A stretch of 15,991 bases of DNA from Acidimicrobiia bacterium (GCA_022865365.1 JALHSW010000625.1:1-15991), one strand, 5' to 3'. Shown: positions 6,994-14,232, counted from the stretch's first letter. Translations and numbers: made by a program. Notes: generated by a model not told the origin, from the letters alone.

Positions 6994-7656
6994 TCAGAAC
7001 TTCCCGGTGCGGCCGTAGCGGTAGTAGCCGGAGAAGGTCTGGTTGACCTCGTCGGGGAGTGGCACGACGGAGCCGAGTGCCCGCGCACCCCAGACGATTT
7101 CGGCGGTGCGCTCGACGAGTGACGCGATGTGCAGGACGTCCTTGGGTGTCTTGCCGACCGCGAACAGGCCGTGGTTGGCCATGAGGACGCACGCTTTCGT
7201 CGCGACCCGGCTCGCGACCTCGTCGGCGAGCTCGTCGGTGCCGGTCGTGCGGTACTCGGCGACCTCGACGTTGCCACCCACGAACACGTCGAACTCCTCG
7301 ATGACCGCGGGGATGGGCTCGCGCACGAGAGCGAACATCGTGGCGTGCTTCGCGTGGCAGTGCATCGTCGCGTCGATGTTCTCGTGGAGGCGCAAGGCCG
7401 AGAGGTGCAGCGCCTTCTCGGTCGTCGGGCTTCGTTCACCCTCGAGCACGTTGCCGTCGAGGTCGCACACGACGAGATCGTCGAGCGTCATCTCGAGGTA
7501 GTCGAGCGACGACGGGGTGAGCACGGCATTGCCGTCGGGGAGTCGGGCACCGACGTTGCCCGCAGTGCCCTCGACGAGGCCGGAGCGCAGCATCTCCTGG
7601 GCGACCCAGAGGACCTGCTCCTTGGTCTCTTGGGCGGTGAGCTTGTCGTCAGCCAC
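6994..7656 (-). CDS. class II aldolase/adducin family protein (fuculose-phosphate aldolase-like)
   Basis: This 220-aa protein has the typical length of class II sugar-phosphate aldolases. The phosphate-binding motif GTAGNVGARLP is at 30-40 and TPSSLDY at 47-53. A PTTEKALH segment (77-84) supplies the catalytic Glu position (E80). Zinc ligands are readable as HCH (H99, H101) and ANHGLFAVG (H162). The family cleaves ketose or aldonate phosphates through a zinc enolate; some members decarboxylate. The substrate cannot be told from sequence, and no sugar kinase is next to it. The start is GTG at 7656, with GGAGG 9 nt upstream (7666-7670 on the minus strand). It overlaps the end of the dehydrogenase gene by 8 nt, so the two are translationally linked and probably act in one pathway. 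Confidence 0.85.
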   Translation of the reverse strand: MADDKLTAQETKEQVLWVAQEMLRSGLVEGTAGNVGARLPDGNAVLTPSSLDYLEMTLDDLVVCDLDGNVLEGERSPTTEKALHLSALRLHENIDATMHCHAKHATMFALVREPIPAVIEEFDVFVGGNVEVAEYRTTGTDELADEVASRVATKACVLMANHGLFAVGKTPKDVLHIASLVERTAEIVWGARALGSVVPLPDEVNQTFSGYYRYGRTGKF

Positions 7657-8629
7657 GGTCCAATGCCTCCGGGTTCACGAGGTTGTCGGGCCGACCGCCG
7701 GCGAGCAGCGTCGCGAGGCCGTCGGCGATCAGCTTGGAGTGGTTGGCCTCGGTGTCGTAGGTCGCACCACCGATGTGGGGTGTGAGCACGACGTTCCCCA
7801 TCGAGCAGAGGGGATGGTCGACGGCGAGGTTCTCGCCGACGAAGTGATCGAGGCCGGCTCCTGCGAGGTGACCTGACTGCAGTGCCGCGACCAGCGCGTC
7901 GACGTCATGCAGCTGGGCACGAGCCGAGTTGATGAAGATCGCGCCGTCCCTCATCCGGGCGAACTGGTCGGCACCGATGAGGTTCGTCGTCTCGGGCGTG
8001 ACCGCGGCGTGCATCGACACGACGTCGGCCTCGGCGAGCAGGTCGTCGAGCGAGTGGGTGGCGTCTGGGGCGTAGGGGTCACATGCGATGACCTGCATGC
8101 CGAGGCCCTCGAGGCGCCACTTGGTCGCACGACCCACTGCACCCAGGCCGACGATGCCGGCAGTGCGGCCGGCGAGCTGCCACGCGCGGAAGCGTTGATA
8201 GGGGATCGTGCCGTCGCGGTAGGCCTTGCCCTCGCGCACGTCGAGGTCGGCGCGCACGAGGCCGCGGTTCACGGCGAAGAGCAGCGCAATCGTCATCTCG
8301 GCGACAGCGTCGGCATTGCGTCCCGGCGCCCGCAGGACGGGGATGCCCTTCTCGGTCGCGGCCGCGACGTCGACGTTGTTGGGATCGCCGCGGCAGGAGC
8401 CGATCGCCAGGAGCGGAAGATCGAACACCGGGCCGCTCACGAAGTCGGACTCGACGATCAGGATGTCCGCACCTGAGTCGGCGGTGAGCTGGGCGAGCTT
8501 CTCTCCGTCGAGGAGCCGCAGCGGGACGTGATCGATCCACGGGTCGAGCACCACCTCGGCCAGGCCGCGCAGTGTGTCGAGCCCCTCGCCGCGAAACGGT
8601 GCAGTCACGAGAGCCTTGTGCTTGGTCAC
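7649..8629 (-). CDS. NAD-dependent D-2-hydroxyacid dehydrogenase family protein
   Basis: This 326-aa protein has the full length of the phosphoglycerate/2-hydroxyacid dehydrogenase family. The Rossmann motif GIVGLGAVGRATKW (158-171) ends in ACDPY, with D184 at the position favouring NAD over NADP. Catalytic residues are present: R237 (INSARAQ), a Glu in the VGEN segment (E266, slightly shifted from the usual VFExEPL text) and H285 (TPHIGGAT). It would reduce a 2-keto acid, or oxidise a 2-hydroxy acid, in the cytoplasm. The exact substrate is unknown and it should not be called SerA: there is no ACT domain, and the neighbouring aldolase points to sugar-acid or hydroxy-acid metabolism. The start is GTG at 8629; the ribosome site is weak. 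It follows the SRPBCC gene by 49 bp. Confidence 0.85.
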   Translation of the reverse strand: MTKHKALVTAPFRGEGLDTLRGLAEVVLDPWIDHVPLRLLDGEKLAQLTADSGADILIVESDFVSGPVFDLPLLAIGSCRGDPNNVDVAAATEKGIPVLRAPGRNADAVAEMTIALLFAVNRGLVRADLDVREGKAYRDGTIPYQRFRAWQLAGRTAGIVGLGAVGRATKWRLEGLGMQVIACDPYAPDATHSLDDLLAEADVVSMHAAVTPETTNLIGADQFARMRDGAIFINSARAQLHDVDALVAALQSGHLAGAGLDHFVGENLAVDHPLCSMGNVVLTPHIGGATYDTEANHSKLIADGLATLLAGGRPDNLVNPEALDRG

Positions 8630-8650
8630 GCGGCGATCATCGCACGAGGA

Positions 8651-8664
8651 TGACGCCGGCGTCA
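8651..8664. promoter_or_regulatory. 14-bp perfect palindrome TGACGCCGGCGTCA, candidate operator
   Basis: It lies in the 49-bp gap between the SRPBCC and dehydrogenase genes. It has the form TGAC-N6-GTCA followed by GGTT, as does the site at 9199-9212. A dimeric regulator (TetR- or GntR-like) could bind it. It might separate expression of the SRPBCC gene from the two genes after it. Confidence 0.4.
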
Positions 8665-8678
8665 GGTTGGGCCGCGTC

Positions 8679-9167
8679 TCAGGCGAGATCCGGGCGGTAC
8701 TCGGGGTGGTCGGTGAGCCACTGCGACGCGGCGCGCATCGACTCCTCGTTCTTCTTGTTGATGAAGCCGTAGATGCGTCCCTCGAACCACTTGTAGGGGG
8801 CCTTCGTCAGGTGGTAGCGCTCCTCGAACGCGAAGCGCGTGCGGTTGGGGCCGAGCGGCTCGAGGTGGATCTTCCCGGTCTGGTCGTTACCGGCGTCGCT
8901 CGAGATCATCGTGTACGTGTAGCCGTATCCGCCCTCGGGCCCCGGCTCGACATCGTGCACCAGCTCGAGCGCCGAGCCCTCGCGTCCCATCGGCATCTTG
9001 TAGATGACGCGCCGCAGTCGTCCGTTGTGGTGGTCGTCGCCGGGCCAGAGCACGTCGACGCGCTTGACCATCGGCGCGTAGTCGGGCCAGCGGTCGTAGT
9101 CCTGGAAGAGCGCCCAGATCCTGCCGGCGGCGTGTGGCATCTCGAAGTCGTAGCGGTGCTCGCGCAA
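8679..9167 (-). CDS. SRPBCC (START/polyketide-cyclase-like) domain protein
   Basis: This 162-aa protein is a single-domain ligand-binding fold. It opens with REHRYDFEMPHAAGRIWALFQ, the first strand and helix typical of the superfamily. DYDRWPDYAPMVKRVDVL (23-40) carries the common W-P-x(3)-P pattern. Alternating strands follow (RRVIYKM, YGYTYTMISS, RTRFAFEERYHL), then a long C-terminal helix (~128-152) that closes the cavity. Members bind or cyclise hydrophobic ligands; no catalytic residue can be assigned, so the role is unknown. The start is TTG at 9167, supported by GGGAGG 6 nt upstream on the minus strand. The internal Met at residue 10 would cut the first strand. It is the first gene of the minus-strand unit with the dehydrogenase and aldolase, and is divergent from the crotonase operon. 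Confidence 0.75.
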   Translation of the reverse strand: MREHRYDFEMPHAAGRIWALFQDYDRWPDYAPMVKRVDVLWPGDDHHNGRLRRVIYKMPMGREGSALELVHDVEPGPEGGYGYTYTMISSDAGNDQTGKIHLEPLGPNRTRFAFEERYHLTKAPYKWFEGRIYGFINKKNEESMRAASQWLTDHPEYRPDLA

Positions 9168-9173
9168 CGTCGG

Positions 9174-9179
9174 CCTCCC
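9174..9179 (-). promoter_or_regulatory. ribosome binding site GGGAGG for a TTG start
   Basis: GGGAGG on the minus strand is 6 nt from the TTG at 9167. This supports the unusual start codon over the internal ATG at codon 10. Confidence 0.75.
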
Positions 9180-9196
9180 GGTCGGGCTTCGCGTTC

Positions 9197-9214
9197 CCTG
9201 ACTATGGTGTCAGG
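9197..9214. promoter_or_regulatory. inverted repeat CCTGAC-TATGGT-GTCAGG in divergent promoter region, candidate operator
   Basis: Six-base perfect arms flank a -10-like hexamer (TATGGT, 9203-9208, plus strand), centred in the 79-bp spacer between the SRPBCC and crotonase operons. A dimeric repressor bound here would cover the plus-strand -10 and the 5' end of the minus-strand unit. The core matches the palindrome at 8651-8664. No regulator gene is in the window. Confidence 0.5.
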
Positions 9215-9246
9215 TTTGTCGGGCCCGAGCAGGGGGACGCACGCGG

Positions 9247-10221
9247 ATGCCGATCCACTACGAGAACGATGACGAGCACATCGTCCTCATCACCATCGAC
9301 CGGCCGGAGGCCCGCAACTCGGCCGACATGGAGCACTTCAAGCTGCTGCGGGAGGCGTGGGAACGCTTCGGCGCCGACGACGACGCCTGGGTCGCGATCA
9401 TCACCGGCGTCGAGCAGTCGTTCTTCTCCGGCGCCGACCTGAAGAAGTACATCCCGGAGATCACCAAGTTCCTTAGCGGTCTCGGTGGTGAAGGGCTGCA
9501 GAAGCAGATCGCCGACGAGGGGCTCACCGAGATCAACGGGTACCGCCTCGACGACGGCACCAAGGCAGTCTTGCGCAACGTGGCGCTCTACAAGCCGGTG
9601 ATCGCGGCGGTCAACGGGTTCTGCACCGCGGGCGGTATGGAGATGCTCGGCGGCACCGACCTGCGCATCGCCTGTCCCGAGGCGAAGTTCGCGGTGATGG
9701 AGCCCAAGCGTGGGCTCTTTGCCGGCGGCGGCACCACCGTACGGCTGCCCCGTCAGATCCCATGGCCCTACGCGATGGAGTTCCTCCTGTGTGCGGATCT
9801 CATCCCGGCCGAGCGCGCATTCGAGATGGGGCTCCTGAACGCGGTCGTGCCTCGCGACCAGCTGCTCGACACCGCGCGCGAGTTTGCCCGCCGGATGATC
9901 GCGAACGCCCCGCTCGCGGTGCAGGCCACGAAGCAGAGCGCGCTTCAGGGCCTGTACCACGACGAAGACGAGGTGAAGCGGGTGCGAACCGCGGTCAAGG
10001 CCCTGCACGAGGTGCTCGCGACCATCGACACCGACGACCCTGCGAGCTCGAAGGCGGCGATCACCGCGGCGGCACGAGTCCTGGAAGGGCTCGGCAAGGA
10101 GCTGCGCACCGCGTTCGAGAAGGAGAGCAAGATCTCGAGCTGGATCTTCCAGACCGAAGACGCCAAGGAAGGCCCAAAGGCCTTCGCCGAGAAGCGACCC
10201 CCGGTTTGGCAGGCGAAGTAG
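9247..10221 (+). CDS. enoyl-CoA hydratase/isomerase (crotonase) family protein
   Basis: This 324-aa crotonase has both oxyanion-hole segments: FFSGADLKKY (59-68) and AAVNGFCTAGGMEML (120-134). The two glutamates of classical hydratases are conserved: E132 in AGGMEM (equivalent to Glu144 of rat mitochondrial hydratase) and E152 in FAVMEPKRG (equivalent to Glu164). True hydration of a 2-enoyl-CoA to 3-hydroxyacyl-CoA is therefore plausible. It is ~60 residues longer than the usual ~260. Extra sequence sits after the first oxyanion loop (about 74-110) and before the C-terminal EGPKAFAEKRPPVW segment (about 245-290). The ATG at 9247 follows GGGGGA by about 9 nt. The gene is first in a plus-strand operon, and its TAG overlaps the next GTG by one base. 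An inverted repeat lies just upstream. Confidence 0.9.
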   Translation: MPIHYENDDEHIVLITIDRPEARNSADMEHFKLLREAWERFGADDDAWVAIITGVEQSFFSGADLKKYIPEITKFLSGLGGEGLQKQIADEGLTEINGYRLDDGTKAVLRNVALYKPVIAAVNGFCTAGGMEMLGGTDLRIACPEAKFAVMEPKRGLFAGGGTTVRLPRQIPWPYAMEFLLCADLIPAERAFEMGLLNAVVPRDQLLDTAREFARRMIANAPLAVQATKQSALQGLYHDEDEVKRVRTAVKALHEVLATIDTDDPASSKAAITAAARVLEGLGKELRTAFEKESKISSWIFQTEDAKEGPKAFAEKRPPVWQAK

Positions 10222-11753
10222 TGCCGATCGACCCCCGGACGCCATGCCTGATCGGCGTCGGCAAGCACACGTGGCACCCCGACGAGGTCGGCGAGCAGGG
10301 TGCCCCCGAGCCGCTCGACATGTGGGAGCGGGTTGCGCGCGCGGCGGCCGACGACAGCAGTGTGGGCGCAGGCGCGCTCGAAGGTCTGGACGCGCTCGAC
10401 ATCGTCTACTGCCAGACGTGGCAGTACGACGATGCACCGGCGAGATTGTCCGAACGCCTCGGCGCGTCACCGAAGCGGCAGCACTACTCGGGGATCGGTG
10501 GGACGACGCCCCAGGTGCTCGTGCAGGCCGCGGCGGGGCGCATCCTGAGCGGCGACAGCGACCTGGCGATGGTCGCGGGCGGCGAGGCGCTCGCGACCCA
10601 GCGTGCGTTCAAGAAGCGTGGGGAGCGCCCGACGTACTCGTTCAAGCCCGACGAACGTCGCCCGTTCCCCTGGGAGGCACCGTTCAACGACTCGGAGGTC
10701 GCGCACGAGCTGCAGCAGGCGTGGCTCACATTCGCGGTGTTCGACAACGCGCGGCGCGCGCACCTGGGGATCCCGCTCGCCGAGTACCGCGAGCGGCTCG
10801 GCAAGATGATGGCCCCGATGACCAAGGTCGCGGCGGCCAATCCCGACGCGTGGTTCCCGATCGAGCGCACGGTCGACGAGGTGATCGAGGCACGACCCGA
10901 CAACCGCATGGTGGGCTACCCGTACACGAAGTACATGGTGTCGATCATGGATGTCGACATGGCCGCCGCAGTGATCATCGCGAGCCACGAGCGCGCGGAC
11001 GCGCTCGGCGTACCCCAGGATCGGCGTGTCTACCTGCGGGGCTGGTGCTACGCGACGGATCCTGTCTACGTCGCCGAGCACGACGAGATGTGGCGTTCGC
11101 CGGCGATGGCGGCCGCGAGCGCCGAAGCGCTGCGGATCGCAGATGTCGGGGTCGATGACCTCGCACATCTCGACCTCTACAGCTGCTTCGCGAGCTCGGT
11201 GAACTTCGCTCGTGATGCGCTCGGCATCGCGGAGAATGACCCGAGGTCACTCACGGTCACCGGCGGCTTGCCATACCACGGCGGTGCCGGCAGTGACTAC
11301 ATGACCCATTCGATCGTCACGATGGCCGAGCGACTGCGGGTCGATCCGGGTTCGTGCGGCATGGTGAGCGGCGTCGGGATGCACATGACGAAGCACGTCT
11401 ACGGGGTGTACTCCACCGAGCCGGGTGTGGTCGTGCCGCCCGGGCAGGCCGCGGTGCAGGCTCGCCTCGATGCGGCGCCCAAGCGGACGATCGTCGAACG
11501 CCACGAAGGCGAAGCCACGGTGGCGGCGTACTCGATCGTGCACGGGCGCGACGGCGAGCCCGAGTGGGGGGCCCTCGTCTGTGACCTCTCCGACACCGAA
11601 CGTGCGTACGCGCGCCTCACCGACGACCACGAGCTGCGAGATGCGGAGACGACCGAGCTCGTCGGCGCGCGGGTCTGCCTCACTCCGACCGACATCGACC
11701 TGCCGATGGGTGGCAAGGGCGTTCGCCACAGTGCCACCATCATCGGCACCTGA
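10221..11753 (+). CDS. thiolase-like protein (SCP-2/TLP1 type) with extra C-terminal domain
   Basis: The frame is open from 9762, but the GTG at 10221 (TAGTG overlap with the crotonase stop) gives a sensible 510-aa protein beginning VPIDPRTPCLIGVG. Thiolase-fold features are IGVG (11-14), QVLVQAAAGRILSGDSDLAMVAGGE (98-122), DLYSCFASSV (~318-327), TGGLPYHGGAGSDYMTH (~347-363) and VSGVGMHMTKH (~382-392). The usual nucleophile motif with an acylatable Cys is replaced by HYSGIGGTTPQ (88-98), which has no Cys. The last ~105 residues, with strands such as ATVAAYSIVH and GALVCDL and the end GVRHSATIIGT, match the additional C-terminal domain of thiolase-like protein type 1. Either a non-thiolytic role in acyl-CoA metabolism or a shifted active site is possible. 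Downstream is the acyl-CoA dehydrogenase, 17 bp away. Confidence 0.8.
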   Translation: MPIDPRTPCLIGVGKHTWHPDEVGEQGAPEPLDMWERVARAAADDSSVGAGALEGLDALDIVYCQTWQYDDAPARLSERLGASPKRQHYSGIGGTTPQVLVQAAAGRILSGDSDLAMVAGGEALATQRAFKKRGERPTYSFKPDERRPFPWEAPFNDSEVAHELQQAWLTFAVFDNARRAHLGIPLAEYRERLGKMMAPMTKVAAANPDAWFPIERTVDEVIEARPDNRMVGYPYTKYMVSIMDVDMAAAVIIASHERADALGVPQDRRVYLRGWCYATDPVYVAEHDEMWRSPAMAAASAEALRIADVGVDDLAHLDLYSCFASSVNFARDALGIAENDPRSLTVTGGLPYHGGAGSDYMTHSIVTMAERLRVDPGSCGMVSGVGMHMTKHVYGVYSTEPGVVVPPGQAAVQARLDAAPKRTIVERHEGEATVAAYSIVHGRDGEPEWGALVCDLSDTERAYARLTDDHELRDAETTELVGARVCLTPTDIDLPMGGKGVRHSATIIGT

Positions 11754-11770
11754 ACCGGGAGCACTGCGAC

Positions 11771-13072
11771 ATGGCGTGGGATTTCTCGACCGAGCCCGAG
11801 TTCCAGGAGAAGCTCGACTGGATCGACGCGTTCGTGCGGACCGAGATCGAGCCGCTCGATCTCGCGTTCAGCTCGCACCTCGTCTATGACCGGTCGCACC
11901 CGATCCACACGACGGTGATCCCACCGCTACAGGACCAGGTGAAGGCTCAGGGTCTCTGGGCGTGCCACCTCGGTCCCGACCTCGGCGGCCTCGGCTTCGG
12001 CCAGCTCAAGCTCGGGCTCATGAACGAGATCCTCGGCCGGTCGAACTTCGCGCCGATGGTGTTCGGCTGCCAGGCCCCCGACTCCGGGAACGCCGAGATC
12101 CTCGCCCACTACGGGTCCGATGCCCAGAAGGCGGAGTACCTCCACCCGCTGCTCGACGGCAAGATCGTCTCCTGCTATTCGATGACCGAACCGCAGGCCG
12201 GGTCCGATCCGGGGCAGTTCACGTGCCGCGCGTGGCGCGACGGAGACGAGTACGTGATCGAGGGCGAGAAGTGGTTCTCGTCGAACTTCCGCTACGCCGC
12301 GCTCGCGATCGTGATGGCGGTGACCGACCCGGATGTCTCGGTGTACCAGGGCACATCGATGTTCCTCGTCCCGACCGACACGCCGGGCATCGAGATCATC
12401 CGCAACGTCGGCCTCGGGGGCGAGGCGCCGGGCGAAGGGTCACACGGTTACGTCCGGTACAACCAGGTGCGAGTGCCCGCCGACAACCTCCTCGGCGGCG
12501 AAGGGCAGGCGTTCGCGATCGCCCAGACCCGCCTCGGCGGTGGCCGGATCCACCACGCTATGCGCACGGTCGGTGCCTGCCAGCGGGCCTTCGACATGAT
12601 GTGCGAGCGCGCGCTGTCACGGGTGACCCAGGGCGAGGTGCTCGCGAAGAAGCAGATGGTGCAGGAGAAGATCGCCGATTCCTACATCCAGCTCGAGTCG
12701 TTCCGGCTGCTCGTGCTCCATGCCGGCTGGACGATCGACCAGGTCGGCGGGCAGAAGGCGCGTCGTCAGATCGCGATGGTGAAGGTGCTCACACCCCAGG
12801 TGCTGCACGACATCGTGTATCGGGCCCTGCACATCCACGGCTCGCTCGGCACGTCGAACGAGATGCCGCTCATGGGCATGTGGGCGATGATGCCGGTCAT
12901 GGGGATCGCCGACGGCCCGACCGAGGTGCACAAGCTCACCATCGCCCGTCAGGTGCTCAAGGAGTACAAGCCCTCCGAGGGTCTGTTCCCGAGCGCGCAC
13001 CTTCCTCCGCGTGTCGCGGCGGCACGGGCGAAGTTCGCCGATCTCCTGGAGCACGAGGTGGCACAGCATTGA
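11771..13072 (+). CDS. acyl-CoA dehydrogenase, ACAD10/11-like
   Basis: This 433-aa flavoenzyme has the family landmarks: an N-terminal helical domain, the FAD/substrate motif MTEPQAGSD (138-146), EGEKWFSSN (~162-170), the middle beta-domain ending VPADNLLGGEGQAF, and a C-terminal helical domain with HIHGSLGTSNEMPL. At the position of the usual catalytic Glu (yEGT) it has IADGPTEVH, with D381. Asp-Gly-Pro-x-Glu-Val-His is characteristic of the ACAD10/ACAD11 group. That group, with its kinase partner, handles 4-hydroxyacyl-CoA, eliminating phosphate from a 4-phosphoacyl-CoA to form an enoyl-CoA. The ATG at 11771 follows GGGAG by 9 nt. Its stop overlaps the TTG start of the kinase gene (TTGA), consistent with paired function. 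The substrate is inferred, not seen. Confidence 0.88.
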   Translation: MAWDFSTEPEFQEKLDWIDAFVRTEIEPLDLAFSSHLVYDRSHPIHTTVIPPLQDQVKAQGLWACHLGPDLGGLGFGQLKLGLMNEILGRSNFAPMVFGCQAPDSGNAEILAHYGSDAQKAEYLHPLLDGKIVSCYSMTEPQAGSDPGQFTCRAWRDGDEYVIEGEKWFSSNFRYAALAIVMAVTDPDVSVYQGTSMFLVPTDTPGIEIIRNVGLGGEAPGEGSHGYVRYNQVRVPADNLLGGEGQAFAIAQTRLGGGRIHHAMRTVGACQRAFDMMCERALSRVTQGEVLAKKQMVQEKIADSYIQLESFRLLVLHAGWTIDQVGGQKARRQIAMVKVLTPQVLHDIVYRALHIHGSLGTSNEMPLMGMWAMMPVMGIADGPTEVHKLTIARQVLKEYKPSEGLFPSAHLPPRVAAARAKFADLLEHEVAQH

Positions 13073-14181
13073 GCCCAGCGTCCGAATCCAAGTCATCCGA
13101 ACCCGGGGCATCCGCAGCCAGATCGGCCTGGCAGGACGTCGACGAGGAGGCGCGCACCGAGGGGCTCGTCGACGTCGACGCGCTCGCCCGCTGGATGGAC
13201 GAACGCGGTCTCCCGGGGAAGGGCGAGCCGCTCGAGGCGATCTTCATCAGCGGCGGCTCGTCGAACGAGATCTTCGAGATCCGGCGCGGTGAGCACCACG
13301 TGGCGCTACGTCGTCCCCCGCGCGTCGTGCCCGAGGGGCGCAACAAGACGATGCTGCGCGAGTACCGCGTCCTCGAGGCACTCAACGGCACCGATGTTCC
13401 CCACCCCGAAGCCATCGCGGTGTGCGACGACGAGAGGGTGATCGGTGCGTGCTTCTACCTGATGGGCCACGTCGATGGATGGTCTCCGATGGGGATGGGT
13501 GACCGCTGGCCCGAGCCCTTCGACGGTGATCTGAAGACGCGCCATGGTCTCGGCATTCAGCTCGTCGACGGCATCGCTCGCCTCGCCCGCGTCGATTGGC
13601 GTGGGCGCGGCCTCGAGGGCTTCGGCAAGCCTGACGGGTTCCTCGAGCGCCAGGCCGATCGCTGGATCTCGCAGTACGAGACCCTCAAGGTGCGTGACCT
13701 CGAAGGCGTCGACGCCGTCGCCGACTGGTTGCGGGCGAACACGCCGAGTGTCTACGAGCCCGGCATCATCCACGGTGACTACCAGTTCGCGAACGTGATG
13801 TACCAGCACGGCGCGCCGGCCCGACTGGCGGCGATCGTCGACTGGGAGATGGCCACCGTCGGCGACCCGTTGCTCGACCTGGGCTGGGTCATCCAGGGGT
13901 GGCCCGAAGAGGGTGCCGACATGAGCGGCGCCGGGTACGTGCCGATGGAGGGCATGCCGCAACGGTCGGAGCTGCTCGCGCACTACGCGGACGTGAGCGG
14001 TCGCCCGACGACCGAGATCGCCTATTACGAGATCCTCGCCGGTTTCAAGCTGGCGATCGTGCTCGAGGGCCAGTACTCGCGGTTCAAGAGTGGCAAGCTC
14101 GACAACCCCAAGATCGAGGCGTTCGGCGACATAGTCCCTGGGCTCATGCTGAACGCGGCGGCCAAGGCGTTGTGTTCTTGA
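13069..14181 (+). CDS. APH-family phosphotransferase, ACAD10/11 kinase-domain-like
   Basis: The frame is open back to 11962, but that part is a shadow of the dehydrogenase. The TTG at 13069 overlaps its stop (TTGA), has GAGGTG about 8 nt upstream, and gives 370 aa. Kinase-fold landmarks follow: a nucleotide loop SGGSSNEIFEI (61-71), VALRRPP (78-84), the catalytic loop HGDYQFAN (H235, D237, N242) and the metal-binding IVDWEMATVGDPLLDLG (D258, D266). The RRPP and DWE forms are those of the acyl-CoA-associated APH clade (ACAD10/11 N-terminal domain, LvaA), not of antibiotic kinases. The likely reaction is ATP-dependent phosphorylation of a hydroxyacyl-CoA, feeding the adjacent dehydrogenase. The first ~20 residues are Ser/Ala-rich and probably disordered. 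Last gene of the operon. Confidence 0.85.
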   Translation: MSPASESKSSEPGASAARSAWQDVDEEARTEGLVDVDALARWMDERGLPGKGEPLEAIFISGGSSNEIFEIRRGEHHVALRRPPRVVPEGRNKTMLREYRVLEALNGTDVPHPEAIAVCDDERVIGACFYLMGHVDGWSPMGMGDRWPEPFDGDLKTRHGLGIQLVDGIARLARVDWRGRGLEGFGKPDGFLERQADRWISQYETLKVRDLEGVDAVADWLRANTPSVYEPGIIHGDYQFANVMYQHGAPARLAAIVDWEMATVGDPLLDLGWVIQGWPEEGADMSGAGYVPMEGMPQRSELLAHYADVSGRPTTEIAYYEILAGFKLAIVLEGQYSRFKSGKLDNPKIEAFGDIVPGLMLNAAAKALCS

Positions 14182-14232
14182 TGCGTTCCTGAGGTCGAGA
14201 GAGAGCACTCGGGAGCGAATCAGGACCGCATC
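14180..14232. terminator. long imperfect hairpin shared by two convergent genes
   Basis: GATGCGTTCCTGA (14180-14192) and TCAGGACCGCATC (14220-14232) are complementary at 12 of 13 positions. CGAG (14196-14199) and CTCG (14208-14211) add an inner stem. The outer arms reach into both stop codons (TGA 14179-14181 on plus, TGA 14233-14231 on minus). It could stop transcription in both directions. There is no T tract on either side. Confidence 0.5.

Noticed and set aside
7649..8629. serA (phosphoglycerate dehydrogenase)
   Set aside because: At 326 aa it lacks the C-terminal regulatory ACT domain, and it is linked to an aldolase, so a serine-biosynthesis call is not supported.
9762..10220. N-terminal extension of the thiolase-like protein
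   Set aside because: This part overlaps the crotonase gene and reads as low-complexity Arg/Gly/Ala sequence. The GTG at 10221 in a TAGTG overlap gives a normal thiolase N-terminus.
11962..13068. N-terminal extension of the kinase, as if a dehydrogenase-kinase fusion
   Set aside because: The extension is in a different frame from the dehydrogenase and is Arg-rich shadow sequence. The enzymes are separate chains coupled at TTGA, not a fusion.
13069..14181. Antibiotic-resistance (aminoglycoside) phosphotransferase
   Set aside because: The APH fold is shared, but the RRPP and DWE motif forms and the overlap with an acyl-CoA dehydrogenase gene point to a CoA-ester kinase.
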